In this document: positions 55,534 through 63,956 of the stretch, one piece after another | Position numbering within the stretch: position 1 is the stretch's first letter | Layout: the number at the start of each line of letters is the position of its first letter | Source: Aliiroseovarius zhejiangensis | GTDB taxonomy: Bacteria; Pseudomonadota; Alphaproteobacteria; Rhodobacterales; Rhodobacteraceae | Direction of reading: 5' to 3' | Length of the DNA stretch: 64,000 nt | NCBI RefSeq assembly: GCF_014656375.1 | Contig: NZ_BNCH01000007.1 | Coordinates: forward strand, 100,550-164,549 | The notes under the pieces: generated by a model | What the model was told of the DNA's origin: nothing | The model's input: the letters and a program-made list of their open reading frames with translations, nothing else | Databases searched by the model: none | Position numbers and translations under genes: made by a program

Positions 55534-56034
55534 TTGGACGACATAGACTGGAATGATCGCGCATTTTACGATGATGGCGAATGGGTGACGTGGACTGAAA
55601 TTGATGAGCAACTGCGCTATAAAGAATGGGGTGCGAAGTACCCCAACGCCATCCGTTCTATGATCCCCTACTTCGAAAATCTGATTTCACTTGCGGAGAG
55701 CTATCACTACGAAACCGGCCTGCATCTTTCCGTCTACGGAGACATCGGCGAACTGTTTGGCGCAATTACCCACGGGATCAGACTGAATAAGACCTACGCG
55801 CAAGGATCAGATGGTAGGCTCGGAAACGACCATGTTGAGGTGAAGACTATCACGCCGTTCAAAAGCAAAGACGTTGTGGTGGTCGATACATCGGGAAACT
55901 TCAACAAATTGCTCGTCGTCAAGATCAATGAACATTTTCAGGTCTCAGGGAGAATGATCGAACGAAAGGAGCTTCCAAAACGTTCGGGAAGATACTTGAA
56001 GGTAAAGTGGAGTGACCTTCCGAGTCCAACTTAA
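55534..56034 (+). CDS. DUF6998-like, possible nuclease-fold protein
   Basis: 166 residues from a TTG with GGAG upstream. LSVYGDIGELFGAITHGI, then a GNDHVEVKTITPF segment where D-x2-E-V-K resembles a restriction-endonuclease-like core, then LLVVKINEHFQVSGRMIER. I recall DUF6998 as having this layout, but am not certain. Location inside the repeat-bounded island fits accessory DNA. Confidence 0.5.
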   Translation: MDDIDWNDRAFYDDGEWVTWTEIDEQLRYKEWGAKYPNAIRSMIPYFENLISLAESYHYETGLHLSVYGDIGELFGAITHGIRLNKTYAQGSDGRLGNDHVEVKTITPFKSKDVVVVDTSGNFNKLLVVKINEHFQVSGRMIERKELPKRSGRYLKVKWSDLPSPT

Positions 56035-56035
56035 T

Positions 56036-56200
56036 GGAATTGGGTCAGAAATGCTTGACGTTTGGGTCAGAATTGAATGACGTGATTTTCCTAATTCCTG
56101 AAGTTTTGGCTGCCAAAAGAGTCAAAGGTTCGTGACGTTCCACACCAATTGTAGAACGTCAGACGAATTTGACCTTTGCGTCATAAACTGACCCAATTCC
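56036..56200. repeat. GGGTCAG-n-TGACG boxes and nested inverted repeats
   Basis: Two direct boxes 21 bp apart on the plus strand (GGGTCAGAAATGCTTGACG at 56042, GGGTCAGAATTGAATGACG at 56063) and one on the minus strand (plus-strand 56180-56195, CGTCATAAACTGACCC). GGAATTGGGTCAG (56036-56048) is a perfect inverted match to CTGACCCAATTCC (56188-56200). A second palindrome, TGACGTTC...GAACGTCA, is inside (56133-56161). It overlaps the start of long repeat copy 2. The layout resembles transposase-binding sites of a transposon end. Confidence 0.6.
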
Positions 56201-56523
56201 CTTATTTGCCCATGTGGCCTGTTGCGTCGATCTGACTTCCTTTTGGAAAATCAGGGCTGATTTGCAGGTCAGACGGCGAAGCCGCCTGTTCCTGCCAATC
56301 TGCCACGTGGCGAACGCGGGAGGGGGCGAGGCAATGCTATTCGACAGGGATGGCGCGGCCCGCAGCGCAGCGAGGACACGGCCCTGTCTAATCGCATTGC
56401 CCGAGGGGGAGGGCCGCGCCCTCACCCTGACGGCCAGGGGCGTTTGGCTTGTCCAAATCCCGCTGGCTCACGAAACGAAAGCGGCGGAGCCGACAGCCGC
56501 GCGAAAACTTACGAGGACGGCCC
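56145..56523 (+). repeat. Long structured direct repeat, copy 2
   Basis: Same orientation as 35714-36095, differing by scattered substitutions and short indels. Retains the CAGACGGC-GAA-GCCGCCTG hairpin and the GGCAATGC(T/G)ATTCGACAG inverted repeat (one arm has a mutation here). Diverged similarity continues to ~56609. Marks the right edge of the ~20 kb accessory segment; the flank on the other side is an esterase gene. The interval up to 56647 has no gene. Confidence 0.85.
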
Positions 56524-56647
56524 TTAGCGGCCGTTGATAAACCCTCGGCCATGCTGCATCCGCAGCCCGCTTAGCGGGACAAAGTGAGCTTTCGCTGCGC
56601 GGGCGCCAATGGCCGCTTTCCTGTCGTCAACCCCATCTTCTCACCGT

Positions 56648-57700
56648 CTATACAACGGTCACATCCTGCAGGCCGTGCAGGGGCGCGCCCTCAGGAAGTT
56701 GACTGTCAATTGCTTGCCTGATCCTCATTAGTGCGGCCCGTGATGATGCCGTCATGCTGTCGTAGGCCTGAAAATCATGCGGCATGTCGGGCCATAGATC
56801 GAGCCTCACCTCGGCTCCTTTCGCTTTCTGCTCGCGCGCGAAGTCGATGATCATATCACGCAAAACTTCCCGCCCTCCCGCTTGCAAATAGAGTGGCGCA
56901 AGTCCGCTGTAATCGTACGAGATCGGAGACAAGGCACCCCGCCCATACGACTGATCGGGATCAAGCCAGCGGCCGAATTGGAGCGCCATCCAACCTTGAA
57001 CCAGATCCGTAGGATCGTTGTCGTGTAGGCTCGCGCCGCGCTCCCCTATATCGGTCCATGGACAAAGCCCGATACAAAGCGCGGGCTGGGGCTTTCCTTG
57101 TGCCTTAAGCGACTGAATCAGCATCAACGCCATATGCCCTCCTGCGCTGTCGCCAATCACGACGATCTTTTCCGCAGGCACCTGCGCAGCAACGTGGTCC
57201 CACGCAGCCATGGCATCTTCGGCCTGTGCGGGATGGGGGTGCTCTGGTGTCAAGCGGTAGTCAGGTGCGAACAACCTCGCAGCAGTATGATGCGCCAGCA
57301 TTTGAGCGAAACGTCCACTGACCCCGCCGTGGAAAGCATACCCACCTCCATGAAAATAGAGCAGGACCGCGTCGCTATCGCGGCATTTTGGATTATGCCA
57401 ACGCCCATTGAACCCCTGCGCATTCGATGTTGAAACTGCATAAATATCGTCCGTCTGCAGTTGCACGCTGTCGAACAGCTTGCGCCCCTTCTTGATATCT
57501 GAGTGGCGCATAGCCTCGGTAAACTGGTGGCGGACAAACCGGATTCCGGTTTCCATGTTGGCGTCCCAGTCCTTGGCTATGCGGCGACCGAAAGTATGCC
57601 GGAACGACGTTAGAATTGCGATCTGACTGAGCTTCGCAAGACTGCGTAGCCGTAGCGACAGCGGGCCTGAACAGACTATTTTACCCATGTTGATATCCAT
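56648..57700 (-). CDS. Alpha/beta hydrolase, hormone-sensitive-lipase-like esterase
   Basis: 350 residues. Oxyanion HGGGYAFHGG, nucleophile elbow VVIGDSAGGHMALM, and the C-terminal WPDMPHDFQAY with the catalytic His; Asp in LREVLRDMIID-like region (actual GGREVLRDMIIDFA). HSL-type family IV esterase, active on short-chain acyl esters; substrate unknown. AGGAAAA precedes the ATG at 57700. The divergent AraC-type gene starts 61 bp away and probably regulated it. Confidence 0.88.
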   Translation of the reverse strand: MDINMGKIVCSGPLSLRLRSLAKLSQIAILTSFRHTFGRRIAKDWDANMETGIRFVRHQFTEAMRHSDIKKGRKLFDSVQLQTDDIYAVSTSNAQGFNGRWHNPKCRDSDAVLLYFHGGGYAFHGGVSGRFAQMLAHHTAARLFAPDYRLTPEHPHPAQAEDAMAAWDHVAAQVPAEKIVVIGDSAGGHMALMLIQSLKAQGKPQPALCIGLCPWTDIGERGASLHDNDPTDLVQGWMALQFGRWLDPDQSYGRGALSPISYDYSGLAPLYLQAGGREVLRDMIIDFAREQKAKGAEVRLDLWPDMPHDFQAYDSMTASSRAALMRIRQAIDSQLPEGAPLHGLQDVTVV

Positions 57701-57761
57701 TTTTCCTGTTTCGGCCTTTATTGTCTCAACAGGGGTCGAAAATATAGAATGATTGCGTCAC

Positions 57762-58598
57762 ATGGAGTTTTTGATGCCGCCGATCGCAAAACTGTTCCTG
57801 CCACCGCCTGACCTGGCGGGCTGCCTCATGGCCGGTGTTTATCGGGACACACGCGGGGCAAATCTGTCCAATGCCGACCGAATGAACCATTTTCCGGCGT
57901 CACCGCTTGTTGCGATCACGCTCGTTCAGCATGGGACGCTGCACCTGTTGCCATCAGGCACAAATTGGCGGTAGGCGGCACTGATACCGCCCCTTCGGGA
58001 AAAATCGGTTCTCCCTCCACAAGACGTTCCCATATCCAGTTGGGCGCAGGGTGATGTTGTCGCGTTGACCGTCGGTGTCTTTCCCGACGCGTGGCGCGCC
58101 CTTGGCGGTGAGGAGGCCTGTTCGACATTGCCGCCCGTTCTGGATGAGGCGTTCGAGGGCTTAGATTTCGCAGGCGATGCAGCCGAAGGCTGGGTCGCAT
58201 TTTGCCAAAGGCTTCAGGCCGCATGGTCCACCGCGAGGCCGGATATCTGGCACCCTGCGGCACGCATTTCAGACTGGTCCACAGCGCTGACGACCCGTGC
58301 CGCGCTTTCAGGAGCTGGGCGCAGCCTGCGCAGCATCGAGCGCAAGATCAAACGCTTCTCCGGCCAAACGCAACGCAGTTTGGCTTTCTATTCAACCTTC
58401 GAACGGCTCCACGAGCTTTCAAGGCGCTCGGCGGAACAACCTCTGGCGGGAATTGCCGCTGACGCGGGGTATTCGGACCAGTCCCATATGGGGCGCGCCG
58501 TGCGCCGCGCGACGGGGTTCTCGCCGGCCCGGCTCAACAAAGCGATCGAGACCGAGGAGCCCTTTTGGTGCTATCGCCTCCTTGGTGAACGCTTTTGA
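57762..58598 (+). pseudogene. AraC-family regulator broken by an in-frame TAG
   Basis: One continuous reading frame from the ATG at 57762 to 58598, interrupted only by TAG at 57972-57974. Before the stop: LAGCLMAGVYRDTRGANL; after it: ...LTVGVFPDAWRALGGEE and the AraC HTH pair RSIERKIKRFSGQ and LAGIAADAGYSDQSHMGRA. Relatives continue through this point, so the TAG looks like a single nonsense mutation. The C-terminal DNA-binding part could still be made from an internal start at 58065. It sits divergent from the esterase it may control. Confidence 0.75.
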
Positions 58599-58916
58599 CG
58601 TCGAATGATTGCGGACGTTCGAACGTCGTGCAGCATCATGCTTTATGGGCTCTTCGCGGCTGTTAGATCGACCGCAGCATCTGGGCGCTCAATTCAACCT
58701 TGCTTCGTCACTCCCGGCCCTTTGCTGCCGTTGGCCAATGGGTCAGGATGCTGCGACGCGGCCCGTCGAACCGGCCGTTCGCTGCGGGTGCAAAATCGAC
58801 TCCTACCGCGAATTGGTGGTGTGCGGGAGGAGCGGACGTTCGCTACGACGATTTTGCATGTCTCTGCCAGTGAGAAAACAGTCAGAGTGTTTCTGCTCTG
58901 TTCCAATTTGCAGATG
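58599..58916. other. 318 bp without a gene
   Basis: No ribosome-binding site with a credible ORF. Contains eroded dispersed sequence, with GTGCAGCATCATGCTTTATGG near 58630 resembling 43220-43250, and many GGCCGTTCGCTGCGG-type remnants that recur in the window's intergenic regions. Confidence 0.4.
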
Positions 58917-59522
58917 TCAGCGCGACAAAGTGAATGCCAAGAACAGTATTAGGACTGCGGCGATCCAAGACGCGGCGACCCGCCAAAGGATGCGCAACCA
59001 AGCGTCGTCACGCCACTCCAGCACCACCCGGGGAAGCCCCGCCGCGACCGCAACCACCAGATTGGCTGCGAACAGGATGCCAAGGTGGATCGCCAAGGAC
59101 AGCTCGAAAAGCCCGTGTCCCTCAAGCGAGGCGGCGACTGCCAGCGCGCCCGTTGCACCCGCCGCAAGCCGAACCTCGCCCGCCGAAAGGGACGGTGATA
59201 GTGCGGCGAGGATTGCCACCAGCGCACCCGCGCCCATGAGAACCGTCACGATCCATGGCCCCGTCGCCGCAGCCAGACCGACCCCGACCAACTGGCCTAG
59301 GATCAGGGCAGGCCACGCGCGCGGGAACCCTTCTCTTTCCCAAAGCGACGCCAGAAGTCCAAGGGCCATCAGCGGTAAAAGTGTCGCAGGATAGGCAAAG
59401 ACGACCAGTGTGCCCTCGATGAAGCGGTCATAGAACCCGCCCTCGGGCAGGAACGCATGCGCTTTGGCCGGACCCGCCAGCCAGATGGCCGCGAGCGCGA
59501 CACCATTCCTTCGGGAGATCAA
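58917..59522 (-). CDS. Membrane protein next to hupE
   Basis: 201 residues taking a TTG at 59522 just after hupE; the start is uncertain because no clear ribosome-binding site is seen. Signal-like N-terminus ending GPAKAHAFLPEGG, then five or six hydrophobic helices (VFAYPATLLPLMALGLLASL, LILGQLVGVGLAAATG, LMGAGALVAILAAL). No family recognised. Its close link to hupE suggests a role in metal transport or in HupE assembly. Confidence 0.6.
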   Translation of the reverse strand: MISRRNGVALAAIWLAGPAKAHAFLPEGGFYDRFIEGTLVVFAYPATLLPLMALGLLASLWEREGFPRAWPALILGQLVGVGLAAATGPWIVTVLMGAGALVAILAALSPSLSAGEVRLAAGATGALAVAASLEGHGLFELSLAIHLGILFAANLVVAVAAGLPRVVLEWRDDAWLRILWRVAASWIAAVLILFLAFTLSR

Positions 59523-59530
59523 CGGCGCGC

Positions 59531-60118
59531 TCAGGCGAAGCCGAACAAGAAAGCCGCGCCCACGAGCGCGATCAGGCCGCCGGTGCCGCGCACGGCAGCT
59601 CGACCAATCTCCATCCGCGTCAGGAAGCCGAAGGCGATCCCCGCGAGGTGCAAGAGACCTGTGCCAACCACGAAGCCGATGGCGTAGCCGTAGGCATTGA
59701 ACTGTTGCGGGAGTTCGGTGCCGTGGGCGTGGCCGTGGAAGATCGCGAAGGCTCCTACGATCACCGCCGCGACCCAGATCGGCGCCCGCACCGCAAAGGC
59801 GATCAGCAGCCCCAGCACGACACCGGACAGCGCGATCCCGGTCTCGACTGCCGGCAGCGGAGCGCCAATGATTCCGAGGGCCCCGCCGAAGGCCATTACC
59901 AGAGGGAAGACCACCGGTAGCATCCAGATTGCTGGCTGGCCCAGGAAGGCGCCCCACAGCCCGACGGCGACCATCGCGACGACGTGGTCCCAGCCAAGGA
60001 TTGGGTGCCAGAAACCAGAGGCAAACCCGGTGTTGATCCCCTCGCCGGTATGGGCGGCGGCGGCGGACGCCGTCAGAACGAACAGGAGCGTCAGAAACTG
60101 CGTGTGAAACCTGAACAT
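59531..60118 (-). CDS. hupE: HupE/UreJ-family nickel or cobalt transporter
   Basis: 195 residues from the ATG at 60118. Signal-like N-terminus, then the family motifs HPILGWDHVVAMVAVGLWG and AIFHGHAHGTELP, the HX5DH and FHGxAHGxE metal-binding signatures, and six membrane segments. HupE proteins move Ni2+ for hydrogenase or urease maturation. No hydrogenase or urease genes are in the window, so the use here is unknown. Confidence 0.88.
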   Translation of the reverse strand: MFRFHTQFLTLLFVLTASAAAAHTGEGINTGFASGFWHPILGWDHVVAMVAVGLWGAFLGQPAIWMLPVVFPLVMAFGGALGIIGAPLPAVETGIALSGVVLGLLIAFAVRAPIWVAAVIVGAFAIFHGHAHGTELPQQFNAYGYAIGFVVGTGLLHLAGIAFGFLTRMEIGRAAVRGTGGLIALVGAAFLFGFA

Positions 60119-60302
60119 TGGCAAAACCTCAGAAAGAAAGTTGTCGTGCTCCACCCTAGCCTTCAGTTTCGTCGGGTCAACATGTGACGTCCACTTGGGG
60201 CTTTCACCCGACCCTCTCCGCCCGCGCAAATGAACGTGATAAGCTCAGTTGCCAACGTCTGGTTGGCGCTGTGGTGGATCGTGGCGGATAGGAGGAACCA
60301 TC

Positions 60303-60935
60303 ATGACCATTGCAAACTTACCCGCCATTCGCGCTTGCCGCCCTGCCTGGAACAAGGGCCGAGTCGTCGGACAGAAACGTCCGCTGATGCCAAAGCATGT
60401 TTGGGCCATCCGCGTGCGTCTCGAAATCGCTGAGAACCATCGCGATCTGGCGCTGTTCAACCTGGCCATCGATAGCAAACTTCGCGGATGCGATTTGGTG
60501 AAGCTGAAGGTCGCTGACATCTATGCCTCAGGCCAGGTCAAGGAACGGGCCTCGATTATCCAAAGCAAAACCCAAAGACCGGTGCGCTTCGAGATCACCG
60601 AAGGCACGCGTAAATCGATCCTGCTATGGATGGAGGAGCCGCTGATGGTCGGCTCCGAATACCTTTGGCCGGGGCGCTTTCATGAACGCCTGCACATTTC
60701 GACCCGGCAATATGCGCGGCTGGTCCGCGAATGGGTCAAGTCCATTGGACTCGATCCGACATCATTTGGGACGCATTCGATGAGGCGAACCAAGGTTGCA
60801 CATATCTACCGCAAAACCGGCAACCTGCGTGCGGTTCAGCTTTTGCTTGGCCATACGAAGATGGACAGCACTGTTCGATACCTTGGCGTCGAACTTGAAG
60901 ACGCGTTAGCGATCTCAGAAGCCGTTGAAATATAA
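60303..60935 (+). CDS. Minimal tyrosine recombinase/integrase
   Basis: 210 residues from the ATG at 60303, with AGGAGG 7 bp upstream. It has only the catalytic domain: R61 (KLRGCDL), K89, H158-x2-R161 (THSMRRTK), H184 (LLGHTKM) and Y193 (VRYLGVE), the complete tetrad. The N-terminal SAM-like core-binding domain of XerC/D is missing. Such short recombinases occur on accessory DNA. It could act on the island or belong to an older element; it is not adjacent to the tRNA. Confidence 0.88.
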   Translation: MTIANLPAIRACRPAWNKGRVVGQKRPLMPKHVWAIRVRLEIAENHRDLALFNLAIDSKLRGCDLVKLKVADIYASGQVKERASIIQSKTQRPVRFEITEGTRKSILLWMEEPLMVGSEYLWPGRFHERLHISTRQYARLVREWVKSIGLDPTSFGTHSMRRTKVAHIYRKTGNLRAVQLLLGHTKMDSTVRYLGVELEDALAISEAVEI

Positions 60936-60941
60936 CTACAA

Positions 60942-60963
60942 GGGCCGTCTTCGCGGACGGCCC
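60942..60963 (+). terminator. Hairpin after the integrase gene, terminator-like without a T run
   Basis: GGGCCGTC and GACGGCCC form a perfect 8-bp stem with a TTCGCG loop, 6 bp after the integrase stop. No T run follows, so it may act only as a weak terminator or mRNA stabiliser. Confidence 0.45.
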
Positions 60964-61133
60964 AGACTTGCCGTGCAAGTCGGCCGCCAGCGCCGCACTG
61001 CGGCTTCACCGAACCGGACGTTCGTGCATCGCGCAGCATTTTCGGAAGGCGTAGGACGGCAGAGCGGACAAAGCGGCCCTGCGCAGGGCGAAGTTGAACG
61101 TCAGCTTTGCCATGCGCGCGAGTGCGGTCTCTG

Positions 61134-61499
61134 CTACTCGTACTGGACGATCACGGATAGAAAGTCTTCGTCGCTTGTTACCACGGTATGGTGACCCTTG
61201 CCGTGCTTGTCTTCCATATGCCAGACGTCGCCCGGTCCAATATCCCTGGTGTCTCCATCGCTCGCAGTCACACGTACCGAGCCAGAAAGACAAATGAGCT
61301 TTTGAGCGACAGGCGTAGGATGAATTGGTTCATCCCAGCCCTTCTTGAGCCTCAAGAACATGAACTGCGTGACGGCTTCTGGCTTTGAAATCTCGATTGC
61401 TTTCGCAGGCGGCGCGAACGTTTGCTCATCGAGTTCAACTTCGATGTCTGACCAATGGCTTTCACCTTGAGGATCCGAGTACAACTTTTTGAGTTTCAC
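61134..61499 (-). CDS. Cupin-domain protein
   Basis: 121 residues from a GTG. Single cupin barrel: PTPVAQKLICLSGSVRVTASDG (motif 1 region) and GDVWHMEDKHGKGHHTVV (motif 2 region) with His residues that could bind a metal. Function unknown; size fits single-domain cupins that bind small ligands or act as dioxygenase-like enzymes. No operon partner. Confidence 0.75.
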   Translation of the reverse strand: MKLKKLYSDPQGESHWSDIEVELDEQTFAPPAKAIEISKPEAVTQFMFLRLKKGWDEPIHPTPVAQKLICLSGSVRVTASDGDTRDIGPGDVWHMEDKHGKGHHTVVTSDEDFLSVIVQYE

Positions 61500-61741
61500 T
61501 TTGGTGCCCCTTCCACATGGCCAGCCAGCTACCGATAGCGGAGTTTGGGCCGCGATGCAGAAAAACGCAAGTCGGGCTCATTCCAGACTTCTACCGCATC
61601 GCAGTACTAGCGGCACACGTCACGATCGAGTGTGGCGCTTCCGGCCCATTGCCGACCTTAATGCCAAACGTAGCGGATGATCGCTTGCACTCCGAAGCGG
61701 ACCCCTTGATAGTATTTTTGGCGACTTCTGCTTAGATGGAC

Positions 61742-63904
61742 TCAGCCTAGCGCTGCAAGCAAAGCCACAGCCTCTTCAACCGCAGTTTTTGATCTATCGG
61801 TTTGAAATTCGGTTTTGATGCCGACATCCAATGCTTCAAGTGTCCCTACAATGCCCAAGCACTTGATGGAAAGGCGTTGACGTTCACCATCGGTGAGTTC
61901 TGCACCATTGTTGGCGCAAAACACTCTCATATCTTCCAGAACTCGGATTGCATGCACTCTGTGATCGGGTGCCGACAGCATATCATGTACCTTGTCGATA
62001 AGATCGAACAAAATTTCGGTGTCGCCCGGAAAACCATCTTCGCCTGCAGGAGCTTGAAGGATTAGCTTCAGATAGTTCGTATCTAGTTGATAAGTTAGGA
62101 AACCTTCGGTCGCTTCTGCTCGCAGATATGCGGTTTCTAGGTGGTTACGCGCCATGCCGTAATTGCCTATGTCCTGCATAAATATGCTGTACTGCAGCCA
62201 AAACAGCGGTTCATTATTGATGATGATGTTATCTCTCAGTTTTTCATAAAGATCAGTTATGGATTTCTGTGTATCTGGGGCGGCACGACCAAGCAGAGAC
62301 GACACCTTCCCATACTGCAGAAGAGCACCAAGGGCCTTCCGGGCTTCCCGGCTTCTTTGGGAACTGAGGTGTGCACCATTTTTCTTGCGTTTGGCCGCCT
62401 CTATCGCCAACCGGTAAATGACGCTTACTATGCCACGCGAACCCACATATTCATTCAAGAAATACTCGCTAAAGACCGCGGAGTGCAATGCGAGCGCATC
62501 TGGTGACAAAGCGCCAAACTCAAGAGCTGCGACCTCGTTTTTCAAAAGAATATCATAGGGATCACCACCCGTTATCGCACGGATGAAATCAGTACCAACA
62601 TGAATTGAGAATGCTCTCATCACACAGGCAGTCGCAATGATTTTCATCGCTTCCTGGTCGGCTAGTATGGGTCTGATCGCATTGCTCAAACGCTTCTTGA
62701 TGTATGGGCTATTTAACAAATCTACGAGATGATCGCGCAACTCAGTCCGGCCTGTCCCCGATAGATCTAGTCCCTCTGACGGTATGCCTGAACGCGAGAG
62801 AAGTTCCCCGAAATCTTGTCGATCCTGCCTTTCAAGTGGATTCAGATCCAGCCTACCAATTGGACTTGGCAAGAAACTGTGCACCTCGCTTCGACGAACT
62901 TGATCAGTGCCGGTGTTAATTTCGACAATGAATGTAGCGTTCTCTCGCAACTGGGCAACTTCGTCGGACACCGCCACCACATCGTCATAGGTTCTAAAAA
63001 AAACAACAAGATCATTTACTTGAGAAAGAAATTCAATCTCTGACGGGGGGATGTCACTGTGACTTGTGTAGCGTACGCAACTCTTGCCATCGGCCGACAG
63101 TTCGAGGCTGAGCATATCGGCAAAGATGCTCTTGCCGTTGGCGGTTCGAGAATGAAGCAACAGCGTCTTAGAAACTGAAAGAGCCTCAACTGCCTCTGTC
63201 ATCTTCGACCCTCGTGGCAGAGCGAACTCGGCCTTTGGATAGGTTGAGGACAAAGATTGAAAATTGTAGTTGCCCCTTGTCAGGAAGGTCTCAATCTCAA
63301 CGGGAGTTGGCCGAGCAACAGCTTTGTTGTCTTTGTAAGGGTCGATCAGCCGGAAGGCATTGAGTTGATGAAAATCGCTGATTGGGTCACGAGTCTCGGC
63401 GTTGGCGCAAGCCTCGGCAAATCCATCTGTTGAGATTGTGTCAACTGAGCCGTACCCTTCTAGCCTATCGAGCAAGTAATCATTAACAGGGTCGCGCAAA
63501 ATAAATCTAGTTTTCTGGGAAATTCGCGGGTCTTTAGTCAGATACTTGGCGACAGTAAAGTCATTTAGATTGTAACCTACAAAGAAAATCCATTCAGCGC
63601 CCTGAACATCTCTTTCGAACTGATCCCACCATGGGCTTTCCAAGGCCGCTTGCTCTGCATATGAGCGATGATCAAGTACAAGCTGTGAAAGAACATTTTT
63701 CTTGTCACAAGCATGAATGTACCCATGCAAATGCACCACGGTGTTTGAAGGAAACTTGCGAGGTCTGTCATCATCAATCGAAAATGATAGGCGCCGGCTT
63801 CCTGATCCGCTGTCCTTTTCAAAGAACTCGACAGCATCATCGTAATTTGTGGTGTAAATCCTTCTCCACCGCTTGCCCAAAATTGTCTTTTGGTCCTCAT
63901 TCAA
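61742..63904 (-). CDS. SIR2-domain P-loop protein, probable defence NTPase, 5' end lost
   Basis: 720 residues from a TTG at 63904; the frame stays open to 63958, where an insertion-sequence-like end starts. The N-terminal ~170 residues are the second half of a SIR2-like domain: RRIYTTNYDDAVE, VVHLHGYIHA and WIFFVGYNLNDFTVA. The glycine-rich NAD loop that should precede it is missing. A P-loop (LLHSRTANGKSIFADML) follows at ~245, then a long helical C-terminus. SIR2-plus-STAND-like proteins (Avs5, DSR2 type) kill infected cells by NAD loss. Truncation suggests it is inactive here. AT-rich codon use. Confidence 0.7.
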   Translation of the reverse strand: MNEDQKTILGKRWRRIYTTNYDDAVEFFEKDSGSGSRRLSFSIDDDRPRKFPSNTVVHLHGYIHACDKKNVLSQLVLDHRSYAEQAALESPWWDQFERDVQGAEWIFFVGYNLNDFTVAKYLTKDPRISQKTRFILRDPVNDYLLDRLEGYGSVDTISTDGFAEACANAETRDPISDFHQLNAFRLIDPYKDNKAVARPTPVEIETFLTRGNYNFQSLSSTYPKAEFALPRGSKMTEAVEALSVSKTLLLHSRTANGKSIFADMLSLELSADGKSCVRYTSHSDIPPSEIEFLSQVNDLVVFFRTYDDVVAVSDEVAQLRENATFIVEINTGTDQVRRSEVHSFLPSPIGRLDLNPLERQDRQDFGELLSRSGIPSEGLDLSGTGRTELRDHLVDLLNSPYIKKRLSNAIRPILADQEAMKIIATACVMRAFSIHVGTDFIRAITGGDPYDILLKNEVAALEFGALSPDALALHSAVFSEYFLNEYVGSRGIVSVIYRLAIEAAKRKKNGAHLSSQRSREARKALGALLQYGKVSSLLGRAAPDTQKSITDLYEKLRDNIIINNEPLFWLQYSIFMQDIGNYGMARNHLETAYLRAEATEGFLTYQLDTNYLKLILQAPAGEDGFPGDTEILFDLIDKVHDMLSAPDHRVHAIRVLEDMRVFCANNGAELTDGERQRLSIKCLGIVGTLEALDVGIKTEFQTDRSKTAVEEAVALLAALG

Positions 63905-63956
63905 CCCCGTGATGACAAAAAGATCATGCAGCAGTCCTGTAGCCGCAAAGCTAAAA

